A DNA stretch of 64,000 nt from Sporothrix humicola (Eukaryota > Ascomycota > Sordariomycetes > Ophiostomatales > Ophiostomataceae): positions 1 to 64,000 of the forward strand of contig WNYE01000105.1 of assembly GCA_021396245.1 (NCBI GenBank), read 5' to 3'. Every line of letters begins with the position of its first letter. The first letter of the stretch is position 1. This document shows, piece after piece, positions 45,261 through 54,751 of the stretch. The notes beneath the pieces were generated by a model. It was given only the letters and a program-made list of their open reading frames with translations. It was not told where the DNA came from and ran no database searches. Made by a program: the position numbers and the translations under genes.

Positions 45261-46936
45261 TTCGGATCGGGCATCGTGGCCGTCAATCGATAGATGGGAA
45301 GATGAGGACAAGCGCAATTGAGGGCGATTGACTGCGTCGTCGTTCGATGAATTTCGCGTTGCTGTTCAGTTGGTGTGAATTTTTTTCTCGCCCGTCGGTC
45401 GCTCTTTCTTTGTTGGTGTTCTCTTTTTTTTCTTGCTGCGTTCCTTCCCTCGATTCCTAGGTGTGTGGTGTTTTTTTACTTGGTCTTTCACTCTTTTCCC
45501 CCTGGGAATTTGGTGTCGGGGCGCTCTTTCCTCCATTCCCCCCATGCAATTTCTCAGATCCCCCACCTCAAATTCCCCTTTTTCCTTGGTTTTTCAGGTG
45601 ACCATTTTCACCAATTGCAAGTGCTCCGCTCTTTCCTTGTTGAGTCCTTGCCTCTTTTTGCAGTGTCTGTCCCGCCTTTGTAACACTACGCAGATAGGAG
45701 AGAAATAGGGGCTGAGAAGGAGGGGAAAGCACAGCCAAAACAACAAATCCCTGCAAAAACGCGCTGTAATGAAAGCGAGTGTGGAAATGAGCTGCAGACA
45801 ACAAACGACGCCTCCGATAAATAATAAGACATAGCGATTGATTGCATTCTCAAGTTATCTGTCGCGCAAGGCTGTGGAAAATGCATTGTTTTGGCCCAAA
45901 TGCCAGTGTTGACAGGTGAGCTATAATAACGCACTGTGCTTACGCATAGATGTGGTGTGTTTTGGCCGTGCAGATTCTGTCACTTTTGACTTCACACTGT
46001 ATGCATTGACCATGTTTAGTCATCCGTGTATTTTGGTGTTATTTCGCTGCCTGGTCCACTGCCACGGCTGCGACGCCCTATGGAACCCTTTTTCTCTCCA
46101 CAGAAGCCCCGTAGCTCGACTAAATATAGCCCCACCAACACGCCAAAAACCACACTATCGGCATCGAACCAGCCGCAGCTCACAGGCAGCTGTTTTCTTC
46201 GACGTCCCATTCATCGCATCCACAGGAAGGACACAAGATCGTCGGCCAAGACTGCGTGGTTTCGGGGAGCAGCCACAGAGCTCGCAACTAGAGAAAGCTC
46301 CGAAATCCCCTTGACAGCTGTCCCAGCCTCGCTCGAATAGACTTATTGTCTCTACGAGGAAGGCTGAGAACACTAAATGAAGAGCGGAAAGAGCCAGGGT
46401 AGCATTGCGAACCTCTGCGCTTGTCAATTTGACTTTGGTCGATCGATCCTTCCTCGGCCAGATAGCAGACAGTAGCAGATAGCAACTCATTGGCGTCTAA
46501 ACAAGGCTGGTTCGTCATATGCCGCCATTTTGTATATATGGCGACGCGTCCTTGTGCCCAGACATGTAAAAGTTCAAGAGGCAAATAACCAACAGAGCAC
46601 AAGAAGACTACAGAGGCAGCCAAGACACTCGAACAACACTTGCACAATTGCCACGCCATTTCCCCAACAGACCACAACCCAATCGACCAATCTTTAATCA
46701 ATATATTGACAAAGCGGCGCCGAGGACAGCCACGAGACATCGGACACTTGGCGTTGCCCGACTCCGTTAGCGAATATACTTTGGCCGTTGAACCCGCATC
46801 TTTGACATTTTGTCTTTTATTCTCTTTTCGCTCTCTGTTTCCACCTCTTTTTTCACATCACTCACATTTTGCTCATACTCAATCGAACCTTCCCCAACTT
46901 ACAATACACCTTCCCCCCTGCTCACGTCGTGCAATA
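45261..46936. other. divergent intergenic region (Sas4 gene / IQM-like gene)
   Basis: CT-rich leader DNA lies at both ends. The middle (about 45700-46500) is of mixed composition with no recognised coding sequence. The plus-strand frame preceding 46937 is open but has no ATG before it. Confidence 0.45.
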
Positions 46937-49063
46937 ATGAGCAATTCGGCAGGTGCCACCTCCACAACTCCTTCCCAGCAAACTACGTCATTAGACATCC
47001 CTTCCTCCACAATGGCGAGCACCACAACAATCCAAACAACCACAACAACAATATCGACTTCTACTTCCAGTCACCATCGCCCCACGCCGTCCCTGACGTC
47101 CATTGACAGCAACGACCAGGCGTCGCTTCAATCCCAGGCAACTCACAAAGAATACCTCGACAGTCTTGTGGTGCCGTCCAAGGACGAGCTCGAGCGCATT
47201 GCCGAGATCCAGAAGAACCGTGAGACAGAACTTCGTCGCCGGTCACGCGAGCTGCGGCAGAGCCAGCGCCGGAGTCTTGAAGTGTGTGAACGGGCGGTGG
47301 CAGGTCTTGTGCCCGTTGGCAGCAATGCCTCCCGTCCAGCATCGTCGCACTCCAAGAAGGGCAAGGCCGACAAGAAGAACAAGGATGAGAAGAAGCACGG
47401 CTTCTTCCGTGGCCTGGATGTGTTTGTTGCGCAGTCCAAGGCGGCCGTTGTGATTCAGCGGCACTACCGCGGCTACCGGGCCCGCCGTGAAATGAAGGGC
47501 CTGAGCATCAATGCCAACACACGCTGGGTTTCCGCCATCCGCGAGGCTAGATATCGTGAACTGACCCGGCCCCGTGCCCGGGCCGAGCTGGGTCTTGCCA
47601 CTGAGGCTGACGGTGTCAACGAGGCCAGTAGCAGTGTGATCGGCGCCGACACAAACTCGACACACACAGACGACCAGGTCCACAAGAGCGAGTCCAATGC
47701 TCTGCGCAACTGGAAGAAGGCCACAGGCATTCTCAAGTATGCCAACGGCGACGTGGACGACGACGAAGAGGACGACGAAGCCGACGACGAAAGCGACTCG
47801 GACGACAACATCGAGGCACACGCCGAAGAACGCCAACGGGCCACGGCTGCTCGCGTCCGCCGCCGCAATGAGGCCCTGATGATGGGTCTCCAGTACTTTT
47901 TGGAGATGATCGACGTCAAGCACCGTTACGGCGCCAATCTGCGCGTCTACCACGAAGAATGGAAGCGCTCCGAGACCAAGGAGAACTTCTTTTACTGGCT
48001 CGACTACGGTGAGGGCCGTCTGGTGGACACGGCCGCCTGCCCCCGCTCGCGTCTCGACCGCGAGCAGGTCCGCTACCTATCGCGTGAGGAGCGCCAGTAC
48101 TACCAGGTCAAGATCGACAAGGAGGGCCGCCTGTGCTGGGCCAAGAACGGCGCCCGCATCGACACGACGGTCAAGTACAAGGACAGCATCCACGGCATTG
48201 TCCCCGTCGACGACCCCACGCCTGCTTTTAAGCCAGTCCTCCCCTCTACCATGGACGAGGTCTGCAGCACAAGCGAGCATCACAACCACCAACACGGCCA
48301 CCCGCACCCTCTCCATCGCCACTTTGATTCCGGTTCCGAGTCTGACTACGACTCCGACTCCGACTCGGACTACTCGCAAGTCTCGCAAGGCGAGCTCGAC
48401 GCCGCCCGAGCTGCCAAGTACAACATCCCCGACATTGACGACGAAGCTATTGGCCGGCGACCTTCGACCAGCGGCAGCGGCAAGACTGATGCCAACGGTG
48501 TTGCTGTGACCAAGAAGAGCCACCACTTCTCGGCCGCCACAGTCTTTGACGCCCTCCTCCGCAAGTCTGTCCAGAAGAATACCTGGATTTTTGTCGCCGA
48601 CACCAGCTTCCGCCTTTACGTCGGCCTCAAGGACTCTGGCACTTTCCAGCACTCGTCGTTCCTGCAGGGCGCACGCATCTCGGCCGCTGGTCTCATCAAG
48701 ATCCGCAACGGCCGGCTCGTCGCCCTGTCGCCTCTAAGTGGCCACTACCGCCCTCCCGTTTCCAACTTCCGGTCATTCGTATCGGCACTGCGCGAAGAGG
48801 GCGCGGACATGCGGCATGTGGCCGTTTCCAAGGCCTACGTTGTTCTCGTCGGTCTAGAAGCCTACATGAAGACACGCAAGCGCGGCAAGGAGCTGTTGGG
48901 CAAGCTGCACCCTCACGGCCACAGCCATGAGCAGGAGGGTCAAGGTCAGGAGCAAGGCCAAGAACATACACAAGAAAGCGCCGCGGCGGCAACGACCACC
49001 ACCACCCGCTTTTTGCAGAAGTTGCACATCCGGTCGGCATCCCACGATGAAGCCAGCCACTAA
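46937..49063 (+). CDS. IQ-motif protein related to plant IQM calmodulin-binding proteins
   Basis: A single exon encodes 708 aa. After a Ser/Thr-rich N-terminus and a Lys-rich patch, an IQ motif (AAVVIQRHYRGYRARRE) lies at about 168-185 and should bind calmodulin. Two conserved blocks follow. The first (about 315-435) contains HRYGANLRVYHEEW, FFYWLDYGEG and CPRSRLDREQVRYL. The second (about 531-645) contains TWIFVADTSFRLYVGLKDSG, TFQHSSFLQG and GHYRPPVSNF. Order and motifs closely resemble plant IQM proteins such as Arabidopsis IQM1. Acidic runs and an Asp/Ser-repeat linker separate them. There are no membrane spans. Plant members bind calmodulin independently of calcium; the fungal role is not established. 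Confidence 0.85.
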   Translation: MSNSAGATSTTPSQQTTSLDIPSSTMASTTTIQTTTTTISTSTSSHHRPTPSLTSIDSNDQASLQSQATHKEYLDSLVVPSKDELERIAEIQKNRETELRRRSRELRQSQRRSLEVCERAVAGLVPVGSNASRPASSHSKKGKADKKNKDEKKHGFFRGLDVFVAQSKAAVVIQRHYRGYRARREMKGLSINANTRWVSAIREARYRELTRPRARAELGLATEADGVNEASSSVIGADTNSTHTDDQVHKSESNALRNWKKATGILKYANGDVDDDEEDDEADDESDSDDNIEAHAEERQRATAARVRRRNEALMMGLQYFLEMIDVKHRYGANLRVYHEEWKRSETKENFFYWLDYGEGRLVDTAACPRSRLDREQVRYLSREERQYYQVKIDKEGRLCWAKNGARIDTTVKYKDSIHGIVPVDDPTPAFKPVLPSTMDEVCSTSEHHNHQHGHPHPLHRHFDSGSESDYDSDSDSDYSQVSQGELDAARAAKYNIPDIDDEAIGRRPSTSGSGKTDANGVAVTKKSHHFSAATVFDALLRKSVQKNTWIFVADTSFRLYVGLKDSGTFQHSSFLQGARISAAGLIKIRNGRLVALSPLSGHYRPPVSNFRSFVSALREEGADMRHVAVSKAYVVLVGLEAYMKTRKRGKELLGKLHPHGHSHEQEGQGQEQGQEHTQESAAAATTTTTRFLQKLHIRSASHDEASH

Positions 49064-51434
49064 ACTTAAACGATTTCGATGAGTTAAGCCGGCGATATCT
49101 TTACATTTTGGAGCATTTTACATTTAGCGATTGATTTCGGATGGGAGCATATTTGTTTTCTTTTTGGATTGGTTCCGGGTCCATCATCCTTTCTTTTCCT
49201 TTTCCTTTTTACATAAACTTTTAGACGCATTATACCCGGATTGGAACTCTTGTTTTACTTTTCATCCTAGACGTTGGGCCATTTTTATGATACAAACAAA
49301 ATAGAAAAGCATTCAATTTTACTTGCCAAGCAGCCATGATTTGTTTTCTCATAACTTTTACAGCTGTTTCACGGTCTCTTTTTACATTCTTCTTTGCTCT
49401 GTCCCTCCTGCGAGCTTCACCGAGAACAGGCGCGCGCGAACCAGTTCTACAGGCAGCTGACAAGAAACAAGCAACGGGCAAAGAAGCTTTCGGACCTGCA
49501 GCTCAGCCGGCCCAAACGTAGGCCAGGGCTGTGAAAGCGACCAGTGAATGAGGCCGACAAATAGCCTCCCAACACCATCGAGGTCTCGTTATACCGACAT
49601 CTAGGTGTAGTCTCTCCGTGGAATAAGAAACTATTTCAACAAAAGATAGCCACCAAAGGAGAAATTACGGAGAGTAATTACGGGAGTACGGCAGTAGCTC
49701 GCGACGAACAATAATAAGCCGTCCGCCAAAAAGATACGCCGTGCACTTCCAGCGTTCTATCGAAAGCGGCAGGTGTGTGTGGATTTTAAATCTTACAGTA
49801 GATATTATCGGCGGAGAGTAATGAGCGGTAGCCGAGCAGGTGTGCTTTCCATATGGAGTCTGTATCCAAATACGTCGTAGTTGGGTGAAGCTTCATCCCA
49901 AAACAATGAAGCCTCTCAAAACCTGTAACAAGCCAAATCTTGCCCGCCGACGAGGCCAGGCCTGTTCGGGCGACGGTGCACCATTGCTCTCACCTTTTTA
50001 TGAAGCGAAGAGAGCATAGAAAGAGTTTGTGGCATGCAGGAACAGCTTTAAAGTTGTCAGATGTCACCATGTGGCCGTCGTGGCCAGCCTTTTACCTTTT
50101 TTCCAGCCTCCAGTGGAGCCCTGTGTCGTTCGTTCAGGGGTATTAAGTTTACTCAAAGAAACTCCAAAAGAAAGCTGCCCCTGCCAAGAGCCGCCAAAGA
50201 AACTTCCCCAAACCGAAATCACTAAGAATAGAAGCACCCAAAAGAACCCTGCAATTGACGTTTGTTTGCTGGTATTTTTCTTCGTCTTCGTCTGCCCCAT
50301 TGATAGGCGCCGGGTCCCCCGGCGCGTACCGACAACGGCGGCTGCCAGCGCCCCGCATTAGAGTTTCTCTATTGAATTTACTGAATGTAAGGAGTAATAC
50401 CTTATTTGATCTACAAGGTAAGCTTTGTACATTTTGTAGACGCGCGGGAGGACAGCGTCTACTGAAAGCCACTTGTTTGAATGATTGGCTCACAGGCGGC
50501 AATTTGGCAGTCTGGCCAAACAGGCGACCGTCGACAGACGATAGGCCCATAGGCGACCCTCTCCAAGACCCAAACTGCTGAACGACAGGACGAGAGAACG
50601 TCATTTATTGTGGACGGGCCATGCGGAAGGCCAAATGACAGAAGAAATCATGAGTAGAAGCTACTCTGGTGGAGGCTCAATGTCAAGAAAGTGGAGTGAG
50701 AAGCACACCAAAACGGCCAGAAAGACGAGAATTGAAATTGAAGGGGAGACTGTGAGGAGAAGGTAGGAGTGGAGGGCCCCATATATTTTTGTTTTCAGAC
50801 CTCCACTTACACGAGTCGGACAAGTCACTTTTACTCCTATTTGTATTGTCTGTGTACTTTTTTGTTTGTTCTTGTAGATTTTCGACGTTTGAGCTGTTCC
50901 TTTTTTGTTTGTTTCGTTTCGTTCCATTCGTTTCTTCCTCCATTTTTTCGGATCATGTCGTTTTTATGTTTCTTCGGTCAAAAAGTTATTTTTGGGATCA
51001 TTGTTCTGTGTCCGGCCGGAAGCCGTTCTTGGGTTCATGTCTATCGGAAGAAAGAGAAGCTCTTCTATTGTTGATTTTTGTATATATTGTGATGCCTCCC
51101 TCGTCGTTTGAATAATAAGAAAAGAGAAGAGACCATCCGCACTCAAGCAGACCACTCAAGACCATTCTCGTTCTTTCCTTTTTTTCCATCTTTTTTCCTT
51201 TTACTCTCTTTCTTTACTTGTCTATTCATTCGTTCTTGCATATTGCAAAAATACATTCGCTCTGTCATTGCATCATCAGCATCATTCGTTCTTTGAAAGA
51301 AAGAAAAGCATCTCACGTTACAATATACCCAACGCTCGCCAGTCTTTTCGAGCTCATCAGTCCATATTATCTCCTTGATTATACCCAACTACTCACTCGT
51401 CATTTCATTTATTTCATCTACTCCAACCTCCACA
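49064..51434. other. 2.4-kb intergenic region
   Basis: The IQM-like 3' UTR (T-rich, to about 49320) is followed by mixed sequence without recognisable genes. The last 600 bases are a T-rich leader of the first secreted-protein gene. Frames such as about 50149-50604 (minus) carry no motif. Confidence 0.4.
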
Positions 51435-52343
51435 ATGAAGTCCTCCATCATCGCTCTCTCGACCCTGCTCTGGGCTGGCCCCGTTCTCGCCGGCCCTTGC
51501 CGCCCCGTCAAGCCTTCCTCGGCCTCGTCGTCCGTGGCCGCCGTCTCCTCGTCCTCTGCCCCGCCTCCTCCGGCCTCGTCGTCCACTTCGCCGATTGTGT
51601 CGGATATTGTCGGCACGCCTGCCTCGTCGTCGCCCGTTCCTTCCACTTTCTCGTCGGTCGTTGTTCCTGCTTCCTCCTCTTCGGCTCCTGCTCCTCCTTC
51701 GTCCTCGTCCTCGCCGGCCCCTGCTCCTTCCTCTTCTGCGCCCGCCGTTCCTTCCTCTTCGCCCGCCCTGCCTTCCTCGTCGACCGTCTCCTCCACTTCT
51801 TCTGCTGCTCTCCCTTCGTCCAGCGGCGGCGGCTCCACCACCAACCCGGGCGAGCCGTCCTGCTCAACTGAGAACCTCTTTGTCGACAGCGATTTGACTC
51901 TGGGCCTCTCGTACTGGCCATCCAACGTCATCACCGGCAGCCCGACCTGCTCGCTCGGCGCCAACTGCGGCACCTCGTCGTCGGGCGCCGCCTACGCCGC
52001 CTGCCTCGAGCTCGATCTCGTGACTCTGGGCCAGGCCGAGGGCATTGCCTTCCACCAAAAGGTCACCACCGTCAAGAACACCGTGTACACGGGCTACTTT
52101 CACTACCGCCTGCCCGCGCTCGGCGCCAGCGGCAAGAGCATGGCAACCCTGACGTGCACGATGAACGGCCAGACCAAGTACAGCGTGGTCCTGTGCGACA
52201 ACGACGTCTCGCAGACGTGGCAGAAGAAGACGTTCACGTACACGGCCGACTGCAAGGAGGCAACGTTCGAGTGCAAAGTGACGACGTCGGCGGTGACGGC
52301 CCAGCTGCAGTTTACCGACTTTTACCTTGGCGCCCAGTGCTAA
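51435..52343 (+). CDS. secreted Ser/Pro-stalk protein with C-terminal beta-rich Cys domain
   Basis: A single exon encodes 302 aa. The signal peptide is residues 1-19 (ends VLA), followed directly by GPCRP. Residues 25-138 are nearly all Ser, Pro, Ala and Val, a likely O-mannosylated stalk. From about 142 a Cys-rich domain begins (CSTENLF.D.DLTLGLSYW), with roughly eight more cysteines and ending FTDFYLGAQC. The N..L..GL..W pattern recalls carbohydrate-binding jelly-roll modules of the CBM4/9-like type. That is inference; no binding residues can be assigned. No GPI signal or membrane span is present, so it is secreted or wall-associated. The next gene has the same architecture. Confidence 0.82.
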   Translation: MKSSIIALSTLLWAGPVLAGPCRPVKPSSASSSVAAVSSSSAPPPPASSSTSPIVSDIVGTPASSSPVPSTFSSVVVPASSSSAPAPPSSSSSPAPAPSSSAPAVPSSSPALPSSSTVSSTSSAALPSSSGGGSTTNPGEPSCSTENLFVDSDLTLGLSYWPSNVITGSPTCSLGANCGTSSSGAAYAACLELDLVTLGQAEGIAFHQKVTTVKNTVYTGYFHYRLPALGASGKSMATLTCTMNGQTKYSVVLCDNDVSQTWQKKTFTYTADCKEATFECKVTTSAVTAQLQFTDFYLGAQC

Positions 52344-52983
52344 GCGGCGGCATCGCACATCTTACCCCCCTTCTCTTCTCCTTCTCTCGCACTCTTCCTA
52401 ATCCTTTACTTTCTTCACAACTCTTCTTTTCTTCTGTCTGGGCTTGGGACCGCACTTTAATATAATTGCATATCTGGGATATTTTGGCATTTGGGTTTGG
52501 ATTATCGGGGCAATCATTTAGGTTTCTCTTTTTTACTACTTACTGTACTCACACTGATGCTTGTCATCACACATTTTCTATTATCACTCACATCAAAGAA
52601 TATAAACGCAGGACGCGTATCATTGCTTTTCATTTTCAGTCCGGGGTACTCTCTCCCATTTGCTGCAAGCCACATCTGCTTTGAGCCCAAAATCAATAGT
52701 CTGCTTATCGTATTGGGATGCAGACAACGCAATTGGGCTCAATACGTTTGAGGTAGCATCACATCGTGGTATGAAGCTCTCAGGCTTATTTTGTGGCGTT
52801 TGTTCCTCATTTCAATAAGCAAAGGCTTTTTTGGGTACTGCGATGCTTTTTTTGTCAGTTAATTCTACATATTTTCCGTATATCTCTATTTTCCTTTTTA
52901 TTATTTGTGCTCTTGTTGAGTCTCACTATTTTGCATCCATCGTAACTTCTCCTAGAATTCTGTGTCCAGCAACTTCATCCATC
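52344..52983. other. intergenic between tandem secreted-protein genes
   Basis: The 3' UTR of the first gene and AT-rich promoter DNA of the second. No further coding sequence is visible. Confidence 0.5.
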
Positions 52984-53676
52984 ATGCGATCTACCATTGT
53001 CTTCGCAGCAGTCTCGATGCTCTTGGCCGACGTATCAGCTTCCAAGTGCAGACCGTCGTCCGTCCGGCCATCCGTCTCGTCGCCGTCTATCTCCATGTCG
53101 GCGTCACCATCACTCCCGCCTTCAGCCTCGTCGCCATCTCCCTCTTCTGTCTCATCTGCCGTCCAGCCCATCTGTAGCTCTACAAACCATGTCATCAATG
53201 GTGACTTTTCAGACGGCCTCAGCGACTACGTTTTCACGTCCAGCGGCGTTCCCGGTGCCGATTGGAACGTCGTGACCGACTGCGATGGCGGCAGCAGTGG
53301 AAACTTTGCCCACTGCCTCCAGGTCAACTACGACGGCACCAACGGCCAAAACCTGGAGCTCACTCAGACCGTCCCCACGACTTCGGGCACAACGTACGAG
53401 ATCGGCGTCATCTACCGGCTTCTTCAAATCGACCCAGGCTCGGACGGCACCAGTCAGTCCCAAAGCATGGTCTTTGACTGTTATATCGGCACGACTCGCA
53501 TTATCCACGAGCTCTATGCTGTTGGACAGGAATCGTCACCTTGGACAGTCTTGTCGACGCCGCTCACTGTCCCATCGTCGTCAACACAGCTTGTCTGTTA
53601 TATTGGTCCAACATCGGCCGTGGTGACGTTCCAGGTTGCCTTCTTCTACATCGGTGCGAACTGTGGGCCAAATTAA
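52984..53676 (+). CDS. secreted Ser/Pro-stalk protein, paralogue of the preceding gene
   Basis: A single exon encodes 230 aa. The signal peptide is residues 1-19 (ends VSA), followed by SKCRPSSVRPS, which parallels GPCRPVKPS in the neighbour. A shorter Ser/Pro stalk runs to about 62. The C-terminal domain starts CSSTNHVINGDFSDGLSDYVF, a (V/I)NGDF..GL pattern found in CBM4/9-like beta-sandwich modules, and ends FFYIGANCG. The neighbour ends FTDFYLGAQC. The two share order, cysteine placement at both ends and intronless structure but have diverged strongly. Function is unknown; a cell-wall or host-surface binding role is inference. A 57-base poly(A) tract lies 171 bases after the stop. Confidence 0.82.
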   Translation: MRSTIVFAAVSMLLADVSASKCRPSSVRPSVSSPSISMSASPSLPPSASSPSPSSVSSAVQPICSSTNHVINGDFSDGLSDYVFTSSGVPGADWNVVTDCDGGSSGNFAHCLQVNYDGTNGQNLELTQTVPTTSGTTYEIGVIYRLLQIDPGSDGTSQSQSMVFDCYIGTTRIIHELYAVGQESSPWTVLSTPLTVPSSSTQLVCYIGPTSAVVTFQVAFFYIGANCGPN

Positions 53677-53840
53677 AGAGTTATCTAGCAGAATTAACAA
53701 TCTAACGAGATGACGGGGAACTGTTTACAGTTATGTTAGTACCAAAATCAAATCAAGTGAGTAGTGGTTTTATTCAACATGTCTGGAGTCAACTTGGTAA
53801 CGAATGAGTGAGTGTCTCTATCAAGTCAACACGCAGTACC

Positions 53841-53906
<66 letters not shown>

Positions 53907-54751
53907 AAAAAAAAACCCACAATTTTTTTCCACGAGGTCCATTTTCTCTTTTTTTCCTGTTCTTCTTTTCATTTTTAGGGATTCAAGGTTAAAAGGAAAT
54001 AAATATTTCTAGAAACAATCAAATATTATTCAATTTATTTTAAGGGAACTCCCATACTTAACCTCACGTCAAAATGCAAAACTCAAAATTCAAAAATAAG
54101 AAATACATAAATAACCCGACATATCGTGAATGCCAATTATTTTCATGGAATAGACAGAAGAAAACACAAAAAGCTCACATAAAACTGCTTGCCTTTTCTG
54201 TCGTCATTGTGCGGCACAGCCCATCGCGACTGCCGGTCCAGACCTATTCAGCCGTCCGATCTTTCTCCGCCGCACGAGCGGATTCCAAAGTTGTTAGCGC
54301 GCGTGGCACCCCCAACAAATCTGCATTACGTAGTCAGTCTGCCCCAACTATGTCATGTTTTGACAATATTTGGGCAAATCAAACCCATGAAATTCACTAA
54401 ACACAGGGCTACGCGCGCTAAAACACAAAAAACAGCGGCCTCCCAGTGTTTGATTGACGGCACTTTCCTGGCTTGGCGGCCATCACCTTTCACATTGGGT
54501 CGTCCTTTCCCATCGCTCCTCAAAGTCCGTGACCAACAAAACGGCCAAAATGGCGTAACCGCAAAGCACCAGTCACTGTCACTCTTTCCCTTTCACTGCA
54601 TTCATTTTCACAGAGTACTTTCACCACTTCTCCACGTCTTTGTTCTCGCATCCCTTTCTACATATGCATTCTTGTTAAATTGCATCCTTTTTTCTCCCAT
54701 TAAACTGCATTCCTACCTCTCACGACGCGCATGTCCATGGCTTGAGCGCAA
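53677..54751. other. intergenic with poly(A) tract and AT-rich stretch
   Basis: The segment from about 53840 to 54140 is strikingly A/T-rich and contains the homopolymer listed next. From about 54200 the composition returns to normal and becomes the leader of the PX-protein gene. No gene is seen. Confidence 0.5.
53848..53904. repeat. 57-base uninterrupted poly(A) tract
   Basis: A single homopolymer, read directly, is followed by CC and a further nine A. The poly-Lys reading frames through it are artefacts. It could be a retroposition tail, a homopolymer expansion or an assembly problem. Confidence 0.9.

Noticed and set aside
53804..54012. Two open frames of about 60 residues through the poly(A) tract
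   Set aside because: They are mostly poly-Lys created by the homopolymer and have no conserved sequence.
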